The translations under genes were made by a program, and so were the position numbers. Of a stretch of 64,000 nucleotides of DNA, positions 55,901-59,971 are shown one piece after another (within the stretch, counting starts at the first letter, position 1; every line of letters starts with the position of its first letter). This DNA comes from Puffinus mauretanicus (lineage: Eukaryota > Chordata > Aves > Procellariiformes > Procellariidae): contig JAJKFH010003970.1 in assembly GCA_023333565.1 (NCBI GenBank), forward strand, positions 62,001 to 126,000, given 5' to 3'. The notes below the pieces were generated by a model that saw nothing but the letters and a program-made list of their open reading frames with translations, was not told the origin of the DNA and did no database searches.

Positions 55901-58656
55901 AATTAGCTCGGAAGCTGGGAGTTACTGTCTCACCCATTGGGAAACTCAGCAAAGAGTGTGCAGTTGTGGCACAGGAGAGCTGGCAGTCACTGCCCTTGCC
56001 ATTTACACATTCTTCAAAGAGAAAGTTACTGCTTAAAGGCCTCTCTGCTGTGATACTGTCACAGACAAACATCATGGCATTTTAAAGGCATCTAAAAAAC
56101 CAAATCAAACCAAAAAAACTTTTTATCCTTTTCCTGTACTCCTCGCAAAATCTTGACCTCTGTCACTGAGCCCTTAAAGCAGAAAAGATGTTGTTCAGAG
56201 TGGATTAAAAAGCCACTACTTGCTGCAAACTACAAATAATTATACAGCACTGTAAAGTAGAATAATAGCAAGTCTGACATTTCTGATTGACTTTTCTCCC
56301 TTCCTTGCTTCGCATAGTGAGCTCTAACTGTTCTACTGCAACTACAGCACATTAAGGCACCATGACTCTCTCACTCTCACTCTGCATAGCGTTCATATGC
56401 TTTACCTGCTCTTCATTGTATTTGTCTTGAAGCATCATCTGGACATTTTCCAAATTGCACTTCACTTCCTTCAGCTTCAAGGAAAGAGCCTCTGTCTCTT
56501 GTGGGTAGTCTGCACTATCTCCACAATCTTCCAGTAAAGAACCGACCTTTTGTTCAATCTCTGATAACATCACCTAGAAGGCACAGCAGGTAATTATTCA
56601 TTCTTAGAAGCACAATACTCCTTTCCTGATAACATTCTGAAGTCAATGCTCACACTTCCCCTGTCTGAAAAGACTAGAAACATACAGGCAAAAAGAGAAA
56701 TAGCTGCAAACCCCCTAGATTTTCTCCAATATAGTCTCTTTTTATTCTGAACAATTAAATAAATTTTATACAGAGTTAGTCTTAAAACTGTTTCAAACAA
56801 CAGCCTCTGCAGGAAGTTATATTAACTCAGATATGGAGTAATAAAAGAGGAGAGCAGAAATGATAAGACTTCATTTGGATGCAACCCAGAAGACAACACA
56901 CCCCAATGGGGGAGAAGGAGGCAGTGCACAGATTGATCACATCACCCTTTGGGAGGAATGATGCTGAATTACCAAAACATAGTAACATTACCATGTGTCA
57001 GCCGGGCCATTGTAAACTGTTGGGATCTAGTTTTTGATTCAAGCTGCTGTGAATCAAAGTGCATCTCTGCATTACTTTAAACTCACGTTTTTAAGGTGAG
57101 TGTGGAGACAGGTACCATGGCTCAACTGCAAAGTAATCAACTGCAACAAATTAACTGCTTTACATCATACCGCCATATCTAGAGACTGCTTCTGCTTCGT
57201 GCTATGTGTATTTTTCTGTGTAGATCTTGCCTAGGTTAGAAAAACTCACCACCAAGTTCACGTCTTAACATTGAGCCAAACTGTTAAGAGCCGACAGGAA
57301 TTCAGCAGTGCTTACAGCTGCCTGAAGCCTGCTTGTTTTTACTGGTTGGAACCACCTTGTCGAAGCCTATGCTAACACCAACCCTGAATGGGATCCAGAC
57401 ACAGCCAGCTACTTAGGTGCATTTAGGATCCTAATTACCACAGAGTTCAGCACCCGAGCACGTGGCTGAATCACAGCCTAAACCCAGAGGCACTTCTTGG
57501 CAAGGACTCACTTCCTATTAAAAAAAACCCACCTAGCAATAACAACAAAACAGCTGTAAATGTCTCCTAGTAATTTAAAATGGGGACATTTTGGTATTGG
57601 CTCCTTTATGGTGAGTGAAGTTCATTGCTTTAGACTGAGTGCTTGAAGCAAACTGATACACCAGACTGGCACCGCAGGGAACTTCAAAAGTGGCATGCCT
57701 GCACATTTTCTTTTAATCTGCATGCCAGAGAAAAAAGCTGCATGCCAGGACTCCCACCCACCCCAGCCCCTCATGCCCGTCCTGTTTTCTTCCACTCATT
57801 TTCACCAACGGGTACCACCCACTCCTTTCATTCCGCTGCCATCAGGGGCAAGAGGCTGCCCTAGAAGTATGGCAGTAGGCCCAAATATCGCCACTGCTCA
57901 CAGAGGGCAGGGGAAAAGGCCCTATCTTTCTACCTATGCTGGCAGCTTTTTGCAAAAAGTGCAAAAGAAGAATTTACCAGAATGGAAGCTATATTATACC
58001 AGTATTTAAATCACTGGCAAAAATAGAAAGTGAAAATGTCAAAAGAAAAAAAATATTCCTTTTCTTCTAGCTGATTTATCATGATTGAGACCAATGAAAA
58101 ATTGCCATTTAATAGAGGATTCAAACCATACCGAGCCATGTTTCTGAAAATAATCCAAAGAAAAACAAAGCTTTAAAAATACTCCAGAGTTCTACCTAAA
58201 TCCCCCGGATGCATAAAGATCCCAACTCTAAAAATAGGTATTTTAACTAAGCCTTTGGAAAGCTGCACCTGAAACTGAAGCCAAGCGGTTACCTGTTTTC
58301 TGCACAGTGTAACGAAGCCGATTCAGCGGGGAGAGGAGAAGCAGTAAGTACAGCTTTTCTGCAGACACACACCCCAGGGAAGGGTGACTTGTTTGGACGG
58401 CAGCAGCAAAGTGACCACTCCACCTTACCTGGCAATCAGCAAGCTGCAGTTCCACCATCTGCTGCATTTCAGGGGTCTGGGGGTCTGATCTCAGGGACAC
58501 TTTGGTTTTGTCTAGCCATTGTTCCAGCTCGGCAACCTGGGCCTGGCACATCTGGAGGATCGTTTCTGGCTCAGGCCTATTGCCATCCACTGCTTCCTCC
58601 GAGTCTCCCGTTTTCCCTCGAGAGCCCCGGGTGGCGTTGGGGACACCGGTGTCGGT
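10765..58656 (-). CDS. SYNE1: SYNE1 (nesprin-1) partial gene, 33 internal coding exons
   Basis: Nesprin-1 is the giant spectrin-repeat protein of the outer nuclear envelope. Its N-terminal calponin-homology domains bind actin, and its C-terminal KASH segment binds SUN proteins across the perinuclear space. This window holds neither end, only part of the rod. Thirty-three exons totalling 5,267 bp (1,755 codons plus two bases) join in frame. Motifs such as [20 protein letters not shown] (exon 13), [12 protein letters not shown] (exon 14), [10 protein letters not shown] (exon 17) and [12 protein letters not shown] (exon 33) match human nesprin-1 as I remember it, in the same order. Repeats show the spectrin pattern of a tryptophan in helix A and an RW or QW pair in helix C. 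Of the 32 internal introns, 27 are phase 0, five are phase 2 and none is phase 1. Introns run from 171 bp to 3.9 kb, and the last exceeds 10.7 kb. SYNE2 is the main alternative, but the match is clearly to SYNE1. Confidence 0.97.
11955..12113 (-). CDS. SYNE1: SYNE1 exon 32 of window
   Basis: This exon has 53 codons, phase 0 to phase 0. The acceptor is gcttatccgtag before GTG TCT CTG and the donor is CAGAAG|gtaagt. The peptide [20 protein letters not shown], then [20 protein letters not shown], is nearly the same as human nesprin-1. Two tryptophans mark helix C of one repeat and helix A of the next. Confidence 0.98.
12114..15829. other. SYNE1 intron between exons 31 and 32
   Basis: This 3.7-kb intron holds the CR1 scrap at 13922-13995. 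An A-rich stretch just beyond exon 31, at 15610-15632 on the plus strand, belongs to its 5' part in sense orientation. Nothing else was recognised. Confidence 0.7.
13922..13995 (-). mobile_element. CR1 LINE 3' terminal scrap
   Basis: Three copies of the tagaatca/agaatcat tail unit are followed by ggttggaaaagacctctaag and atcatcgagtccaaccgt, the complement of the standard avian CR1 3' end. Only about 75 bp is recognisable, so it is a severely truncated copy inside the intron between exons 31 and 32. Confidence 0.85.
15830..15985 (-). CDS. SYNE1: SYNE1 exon 31 of window
   Basis: This exon has 52 codons, phase 0 to phase 0. The acceptor is gtttccatgcag before GAG CTG GAG and the donor is TTGCGA|gtaagt. 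It includes [40 protein letters not shown] and a final CLR. The second motif is almost identical to human. The exon is GC-rich compared with its neighbours. Confidence 0.97.
17955..18080 (-). CDS. SYNE1: SYNE1 exon 30 of window
   Basis: This exon has 42 codons, phase 0 to phase 0. It lies between ctccctgagcag and ATTAAG|gtattg. The peptide [20 protein letters not shown], then [18 protein letters not shown], parallels the human TWDQCEKKIKELKSRL and DPLPELHEDL. The conserved DPLP marks the loop between helices. Confidence 0.97.
18853..19047 (-). CDS. SYNE1: SYNE1 exon 29 of window
   Basis: This exon has 65 codons, phase 0 to phase 0. The acceptor is tttcttttgaag before AGT AAG GCA and the donor is CTACAG|gtaggt. 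It carries [20 protein letters not shown] (helix B) and [20 protein letters not shown] (helix C). The human counterpart has LTLEAGEKLLLTTD and ISQLQDSWKDM. Confidence 0.96.
20441..20675 (-). CDS. SYNE1: SYNE1 exon 28 of window
   Basis: This is the longest exon here, with one base plus 78 codons, phase 2 to phase 0. The acceptor is gtcatcttcag and the donor is TTCAAG|gtactg. It spans helix C of one repeat ([20 protein letters not shown]) and helix A of the next ([20 protein letters not shown]). It ends [13 protein letters not shown], a close match to the human SLYQTRSLIHELK. Confidence 0.97.
22041..22135 (-). CDS. SYNE1: SYNE1 exon 27 of window
   Basis: This short exon has 31 codons plus two bases, phase 0 to phase 2. 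It lies between tggttttttcag and AAAAG|gtaatc. The peptide [20 protein letters not shown] ends [11 protein letters not shown]. It matches the human MLEAEVSINQTIADSYV by position and motif. It is too short for a standard ORF listing. Confidence 0.93.
23358..23505 (-). CDS. SYNE1: SYNE1 exon 26 of window
   Basis: This exon has one base plus 49 codons, phase 2 to phase 0. The acceptor is cttttgttttacag and the donor is TATGAG|gtaaag. [20 protein letters not shown] is helix A of the next repeat, and [12 protein letters not shown] opens helix B. The human counterpart reads CCEKWIQLLEKIEEALK. Confidence 0.97.
23852..24006 (-). CDS. SYNE1: SYNE1 exon 25 of window
   Basis: This exon has 51 codons plus two bases, phase 0 to phase 2. 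The acceptor is attacttccag before AAT AAC ACA. The donor CTGCAG|gtctga is weak at +3 and +4. The peptide carries [20 protein letters not shown] and [16 protein letters not shown], matching the human LNEVSLKLPLSD and ATALERC. The split AG plus T gives serine. Confidence 0.96.
24598..24726 (-). CDS. SYNE1: SYNE1 exon 24 of window
   Basis: This exon has 43 codons, phase 0 to phase 0. It lies between tattcaccctag and CTCATG|gtaggt. The peptide [20 protein letters not shown], then [11 protein letters not shown], ends [10 protein letters not shown]. It corresponds to the human segment beginning FVLSQFKDFGVRLESL. It has little ATG-led open frame and was found by reading between splice signals. Confidence 0.93.
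26178..26357 (-). CDS. SYNE1: SYNE1 exon 23 of window
   Basis: This exon has 60 codons, phase 0 to phase 0. The acceptor is cttctctcatcag before AAT TTA CAG and the donor is TTTGAG|gtattt. It contains [20 protein letters not shown] and then [19 protein letters not shown]. The second part matches the human LQRAAYLEKMLLVKANEFE. Confidence 0.97.
28338..28542 (-). CDS. SYNE1: SYNE1 exon 22 of window
   Basis: This exon has one base plus 68 codons, phase 2 to phase 0. The acceptor is atgttggtag and the donor is ATAAAG|gtacat. It starts at the W of helix C ([20 protein letters not shown]). It goes on to the next helix A ([20 protein letters not shown]) and ends [12 protein letters not shown]. The upstream intron is only 312 bp and holds nothing notable. 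Confidence 0.96.
28855..28988 (-). CDS. SYNE1: SYNE1 exon 21 of window
   Basis: This exon has 44 codons plus two bases, phase 0 to phase 2. The acceptor is ccattttgcag and the donor is CACTAG|gtaagc. The peptide has [20 protein letters not shown] and [18 protein letters not shown]. The split AG plus G from the next exon gives the arginine of the conserved RW pair. Confidence 0.96.
30158..30181 (+). repeat. (GTTT)6 microsatellite
   Basis: Six perfect GTTT units lie just downstream of SYNE1 exon 20 in transcription order, where they read AAAC in the sense strand. Confidence 0.95.
30230..30400 (-). CDS. SYNE1: SYNE1 exon 20 of window
   Basis: This exon has 57 codons, phase 0 to phase 0. The acceptor is catttgcag before GTT GCA CAG and the donor is CTCCAG|gtaaat. 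It carries [20 protein letters not shown] and [18 protein letters not shown]. The QLKTSMQS motif is identical to human. A (GTTT)6 tract lies about 50 bp past the donor, inside the intron. Confidence 0.97.
31755..31803 (-). mobile_element. Possible MIR-like fragment, reverse orientation
   Basis: The plus-strand text gcactaggctgtcaatcctg, then tttcaatccccagctctaca, resembles the complement of the MIR segment around GGCAGAGCCGGGATTCGAACC. Only about 50 bp is alignable by eye. It could be a chance match. Confidence 0.3.
32748..32897 (-). CDS. SYNE1: SYNE1 exon 19 of window
   Basis: This exon has 50 codons, phase 0 to phase 0. It lies between ttttcatttag and AGCCAG|gtaaaa. The peptide [20 protein letters not shown] is helix B. 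It is followed by a loop with NGSAEQTP and by helix [19 protein letters not shown]. Human nesprin-1 has the equivalent KSKALDELKQSY. Confidence 0.97.
33188..33762 (+). mobile_element. Solo LTR of an avian endogenous retrovirus
   Basis: This 575-bp element begins TGTCCTGG and ends CCACGACA. It is flanked on both sides by the 5-bp duplication AGGAG (33183-33187 and 33763-33767). Readable LTR signals on the plus strand are CCAAT at 33405-33409, a palindromic TGACGTCA at 33428-33435, TATAAG at 33445-33450 and ATTAAA at 33630-33635. No internal retroviral genes are present, so it is the product of recombination between two LTRs. The 5-bp duplication fits an ERVL-like class better than a 4-bp or 6-bp class, but this is only suggestive. 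It lies antisense to SYNE1, inside an intron. Confidence 0.88.
33901..35706 (-). mobile_element. CR1 LINE, 5'-truncated, decayed ORF2 with reverse transcriptase region
   Basis: Read on the minus strand, this runs from a linker before the reverse transcriptase to the CR1 3' tail (complement of atagaatcat at 33901). Recognisable pieces include [31 protein letters not shown], a [20 protein letters not shown] motif and the catalytic block as LADDSKLSG, plus the CR1 C-terminal part with [20 protein letters not shown]. Frame changes near 35410, 34930 and 34502 break it, so it cannot encode a working enzyme. Copies like this are normally 5'-truncated at insertion. Confidence 0.93.
36818..36973 (-). 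CDS. SYNE1: SYNE1 exon 18 of window
   Basis: This exon has 52 codons, phase 0 to phase 0. The acceptor is gtaactttcag before ATA CAA GAC and the donor is TGCAAG|gtaaag. [18 protein letters not shown] is helix A of a new repeat, and [10 protein letters not shown] opens helix B. The intron that follows is the largest complete one in the window and is filled with transposable elements. Confidence 0.97.
38735..38911 (-). CDS. SYNE1: SYNE1 exon 17 of window
   Basis: This exon has 59 codons, phase 0 to phase 0. The acceptor is ctcccctccag before GAA TAT ATG. The donor AGAAAG|gtttga is weak. The peptide carries [36 protein letters not shown] and [12 protein letters not shown]. The last is a typical helix C ending of a spectrin repeat. 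Identity to human nesprin-1 is very high. Confidence 0.97.
39154..39258 (+). mobile_element. Amniote MIR-like SINE, 3' half
   Basis: Here gtgagtagctcaaggt, then gccggagcagggaataaaac, then ccagactcagtactttatcc and attggacaataccatcacac tgcc follow the MIR/MIR1_Amn 3' region block by block (the CTCAAGG, GCCGGGAATAGAACCCAGG, ACTC and ATCCACTAGACCACACTGCC elements). The 5' half is missing or unrecognisable. It sits between SYNE1 exons 16 and 17. Confidence 0.65.
40583..40723 (-). CDS. SYNE1: SYNE1 exon 16 of window
   Basis: This exon has 47 codons, phase 0 to phase 0. It lies between tccagcttcag and TACAAG|gtaaat. It begins [20 protein letters not shown] (helix A with its tryptophan) and continues through a glutamine- and glutamate-rich loop to [12 protein letters not shown]. 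The first codon is an internal methionine, not a start. Human nesprin-1 also has an MEKL start to this exon. Confidence 0.96.
41180..41362 (-). CDS. SYNE1: SYNE1 exon 15 of window
   Basis: This exon has 61 codons, phase 0 to phase 0. The acceptor is ctgtgcccctcag before ACA TTC TCT and the donor is CACCAG|gtgagg. It carries [20 protein letters not shown] (helix B) and [20 protein letters not shown] with the helix C tryptophan. It completes the repeat begun in exon 14. Confidence 0.97.
42292..42424 (-). CDS. SYNE1: SYNE1 exon 14 of window
   Basis: This exon has one base plus 44 codons, phase 2 to phase 0. The acceptor is tcttcttgtag and the donor is TTGTTT|gtaagt. The peptide [20 protein letters not shown] is helix A of a spectrin repeat, with its tryptophan. 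It is followed by [20 protein letters not shown]. The exon ends in TTT rather than the usual CAG or AAG, offset by a perfect gtaagt. Confidence 0.97.
43514..43710 (-). CDS. SYNE1: SYNE1 exon 13 of window
   Basis: This exon has 65 codons plus two bases, phase 0 to phase 2. The acceptor is attctgacag before CAA ATC AAA and the donor is GGTCAG|gtgggt. The peptide contains [34 protein letters not shown] and [11 protein letters not shown]. The QIGKLEEQW helix C and HELHRLQ helix are near-exact human matches. The split AG joins the C of exon 14 to give serine. Confidence 0.97.
44791..44839 (+). mobile_element. Old CR1 3' end fragment, sauropsid type
   Basis: The text tcacagtggtcctttttgcc, then ttaatagtctatgaatcta, resembles the 3' end of older reptile-type CR1 (TCATAATGGTCCCTTCTGGCC then TTAAAGTCTATGAATCTA, as I remember it). 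It lies in the plus orientation. Divergence is high and only about 50 bp is clear, so this is tentative. Confidence 0.5.
45635..45766 (-). CDS. SYNE1: SYNE1 exon 12 of window
   Basis: This exon has 44 codons, phase 0 to phase 0. It lies between gtgttttttag and CTACAG|gtattt. It starts [19 protein letters not shown] and carries [20 protein letters not shown], which is nearly identical to human nesprin-1. It contains no in-frame ATG until late, so it is invisible to an ATG-based ORF search. Confidence 0.97.
46363..46536 (-). CDS. SYNE1: SYNE1 exon 11 of window
   Basis: This exon has 58 codons, phase 0 to phase 0. The acceptor is cttgttttttcag before GAC TTT TTC and the donor is TTAAAG|gtaatc. 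The peptide includes [20 protein letters not shown] and [10 protein letters not shown], which align well with the human segment SLLQNRETFW through LQSLLQ. Confidence 0.96.
46743..47010 (-). mobile_element. CR1 LINE 3' fragment with (ATAGA)n tail
   Basis: A short pentanucleotide run (complement of ATAGA repeats, 46743-46778) precedes the plus-strand text ttggaagggactacaatcac and cctagtccaactgcctgacc. These are the complement of a CR1 3' UTR. Translation on the minus strand gives only broken ORF2 C-terminal remnants. The sequence differs from the two long copies, so it belongs to another CR1 subfamily. It sits between SYNE1 exons 10 and 11. Confidence 0.88.
48335..48535 (-). CDS. SYNE1: SYNE1 exon 10 of window
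   Basis: This exon has 67 codons, phase 0 to phase 0. The acceptor is acattgtag before GAT GTT TTG and the donor is CACAAG|gtataa. It begins [17 protein letters not shown] (helix C tryptophan) and ends with [14 protein letters not shown], opening the next repeat. The intron upstream is only 171 bp, the shortest in the window. Confidence 0.96.
48707..48826 (-). CDS. SYNE1: SYNE1 exon 9 of window
   Basis: This exon has 40 codons, phase 0 to phase 0. It was read on the reverse strand between ccttaattcag and TTAGAG|gtaaga. The peptide [20 protein letters not shown], then [18 protein letters not shown], is helical with a short proline turn. It corresponds to the human stretch ending LLQEVYKLE. 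Confidence 0.95.
48911..49071 (+). mobile_element. Amniote MIR-like SINE
   Basis: The order of blocks matches amniote MIR (MIR1_Amn type) from memory: ggctgtac, then gagcttataggctaactaga and caagac, then gcacagccaggaaggga, then caggtcttgtgtctcagtcc. The element is diverged with small gaps. It sits in the intron between SYNE1 exons 8 and 9. Family assignment needs a RepeatMasker run. Confidence 0.6.
49892..49993 (-). CDS. SYNE1: SYNE1 exon 8 of window
   Basis: This exon has 34 codons, phase 0 to phase 0. The acceptor is ttctttttcag before AAT GAA ACC and the donor is CTTCAG|gtaatt. The peptide [20 protein letters not shown], then [11 protein letters not shown], parallels the human segment that opens with NEI and ends with AEQLQ. 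Confidence 0.95.
50526..50603 (-). CDS. SYNE1: Candidate SYNE1 cassette exon between exons 7 and 8
   Basis: This segment of 26 codons (78 bp) is bordered by an AG at 50604-50605 and the donor GATCAG|gtattt. It is phase 0 at both ends, so including or skipping it would keep the frame. The peptide is [20 protein letters not shown] followed by RKYSDQ. A second AG lies 5 bp upstream (ctttttcag|AAAAG) with a better polypyrimidine tract, but using it would shift the frame into an early stop. I do not recall this peptide in human nesprin-1, where exon 7 joins exon 8 directly. It may be a lineage-specific cassette or a chance open segment. Confidence 0.35.
51122..51331 (-). CDS. SYNE1: SYNE1 exon 7 of window
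   Basis: This exon has 70 codons, phase 0 to phase 0. It was found by reading the reverse strand between caaccctttag and the donor TATCAG|gtactc. The peptide starts [20 protein letters not shown], has [19 protein letters not shown] in the middle and ends [11 protein letters not shown]. In the human protein the same SYQ-type ending runs directly into a NEI-type start, which matches exon 8 here. Confidence 0.95.
51586..51738 (-). CDS. SYNE1: SYNE1 exon 6 of window
   Basis: This exon has 51 codons, phase 0 to phase 0. The acceptor is cccag before GAT AAT GTG and the donor is TATGAG|gtaact. The peptide is a long continuous amphipathic helix: [20 protein letters not shown], then [14 protein letters not shown] helix breaker in the middle (NTSVLS) marks a turn between spectrin helices. 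Confidence 0.94.
52318..52449 (-). CDS. SYNE1: SYNE1 exon 5 of window
   Basis: This exon has 44 codons, phase 0 to phase 0. The acceptor is caaatgttag before ATT ACA ACA and the donor is GCACAG|gtaaaa. A short proline/glycine stretch ([18 protein letters not shown]) leads into a helix, [18 protein letters not shown]. This is the loop-then-helix layout seen between spectrin repeats. Confidence 0.93.
53385..53526 (-). CDS. SYNE1: SYNE1 exon 4 of window
   Basis: This exon has one base plus 47 codons, phase 2 to phase 0. The acceptor is tcccaatacag. The donor is CTCAG|gtctgt, which departs from consensus at +3 and +4. The first half ([20 protein letters not shown]) is rich in K, D, S and P and looks like an unstructured spacer between repeats. 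The second half ([20 protein letters not shown]) returns to helix. The weak donor makes this exon a candidate for regulated splicing. Confidence 0.85.
54176..54288 (-). CDS. SYNE1: SYNE1 exon 3 of window
   Basis: This exon has 37 codons plus two bases. It starts in phase 0 after ctctatgcacag and ends in phase 2 at TCAAG|gtacaa. The peptide begins [20 protein letters not shown] and ends in a charged helix, QKLES. The split AG joins the first C of exon 4 to make a serine codon. I recall the human sequence less clearly here, so the call rests on the open frame, the matching phases and its place between sure exons. Confidence 0.85.
56406..56573 (-). CDS. SYNE1: SYNE1 exon 2 of window
   Basis: This exon has 56 codons, phase 0 to phase 0. 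The acceptor is cttctag before GTG ATG TTA and the donor is GAGCAG|gtaaag. The peptide contains [20 protein letters not shown] followed by an amphipathic helix, [14 protein letters not shown]. It continues the repeat opened in exon 1 (helix B into helix C) and closely resembles the matching human nesprin-1 segment. Confidence 0.95.
58429..58656 (-). CDS. SYNE1: SYNE1 exon 1 of window
   Basis: This exon has 76 codons and is phase 0 at both ends. The acceptor reads tgctttgcttcag before ACC GAC ACC, and the donor is GCCAG|gtaagg. The first third ([20 protein letters not shown]) is polar and glycine-rich, so it is probably a disordered linker. From about residue 30 it becomes helical ([18 protein letters not shown]), with the tryptophan expected in helix A of a spectrin repeat. 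It is the most upstream exon I can identify. Earlier exons must lie beyond the CR1 copy and outside the window. Confidence 0.92.
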
Positions 58657-59971
58657 CTGAAGCAAAGCACATGAAAGAAATGCGGTTATTTATCTGTTTT
58701 TTTTCTTTCTTTCCCCTCCCCTTACCAGTGGGAAATGTTTAACTTTCACACTCACAGAGCTCCGAAACCACTCAGCCACTGTCTTCCCAGATTAAAAAAA
58801 AAAAAAAAAAAGGGAAAGAGAAAAAGAAAGGGAAACTCAGCAGCCAAGCGATCCAGGATCTGGTGTAACAGGTTTCCAGGCAGCGATTTGCATTTGCACA
58901 GGTATACCTGAGCGCACAGGAAGAGGGATGACTCACCATTAACCAGTCCTCCCCTGAGGAGATGTTTTTCTGTGGGAGTTGGATGTAAAAACAATGCAGT
59001 TTAAATCTGCAAAGCAAACTGTTGGGCAACGCTTATAAGCTACTTGCATGTTCGGTTCCAACAGTCAAATATGCTTTATTTGGGCTCTAGGTCACACAGA
59101 AAAAAACGGTGTATTTTTAAGTATGTCTTGTGTAATTCTTTCTTCTTATTTGCCCTCCTTTAAGAAGCAATATTGCACACTTCCATAATAAGGAGAAGTC
59201 TAAAGCGCTTGGAGATATCAGCAGTTGCGTGGAAGGCTGTACAGGTATGTATATACCTCCACACATGCAAATACCGGTACTTAGTAAGTAAATCAAGCAC
59301 ACCACCACAAGAACAAAGCTACCTGTACACTCCCACAGCTCTAGAACATACATTCAGGCAACCAAGGTGGTCAGCGGTAGTGCACAAGCTCCATGTTAAA
59401 ATGAGATTTGGCAGAAAATCAGAGAGCAATAATGCATTGTTTCAGCTATCAATGTCTTACTTTAATCATTACTGTTCTTGTTTGCCTCCAAGATAGTATG
59501 GGACAGTGCCATTAAACATAGAAAGCAGATCTGAGTATACAGATCGCAGAACAGTCTAAATATGTCTATTGAGGTACATGTGACTGAAGAAATAAAAATG
59601 TACCAGTTTATTTCAACCTCCACCTGAAATTTCCAGCTCTAGTACTAAGCCTGTTTGGTTTAGTTCATTCATTTAAATAACAAAACATTATGCATAATAC
59701 TGTGTATGACACCCTTTCTTCACACACATGTGTACATAAGCATTTAGTTTACACTTATGGCATGCTCTGCCCCTCCCCAGCTAGACATTGTTACTGCAGT
59801 AAACTTTATCCCCTTCCTCTACAGAAATAGAAACTCAGATATATAGTCAAATTAGTTGAACAAAACAAACCGGTAACGTCTGCGCAGGTGTTCATCATGT
59901 GTTCATGTGCCAAGACCAAGACCACTGAGGCACCACAGAGTGGACAGTTACCATGGCTCCACTGACAAACA
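58657..59971. other. SYNE1 intron upstream of exon 1, unique part
   Basis: Apart from the A18 tract at 58794-58811 I see no exon or repeat before the CR1 element begins at 59972. Confidence 0.65.
58794..58811 (+). repeat. A18 homopolymer
   Basis: An uninterrupted run of 18 A on the plus strand, followed by an AG-rich stretch. In the SYNE1 sense direction it is a poly-T/pyrimidine tract about 140 bp before exon 1. No retroposon body could be recognised next to it. Confidence 0.9.

Larger units (their letters stand above)
15986..56405. other. Remaining SYNE1 introns with nothing recognised
   Basis: I read the following introns longer than 300 bp and found no further gene or identifiable repeat: 15986-17954, 18081-18852, 19048-20440, 20676-22040, 22136-23357, 23506-23851, 24007-24597, 24727-26177, 26358-28337, 28543-28854, 28989-30229, 36974-38734, 40724-41179, 41363-42291, 42425-43513, 45767-46362, 51739-52317, 52450-53384, 53527-54175 and 54289-56405. 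The first intron of the window, 56574-58428, is also empty. 54990-55340 is an unexplained GC-richer patch. A run of eleven C lies at 48591-48601. Confidence 0.6.
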
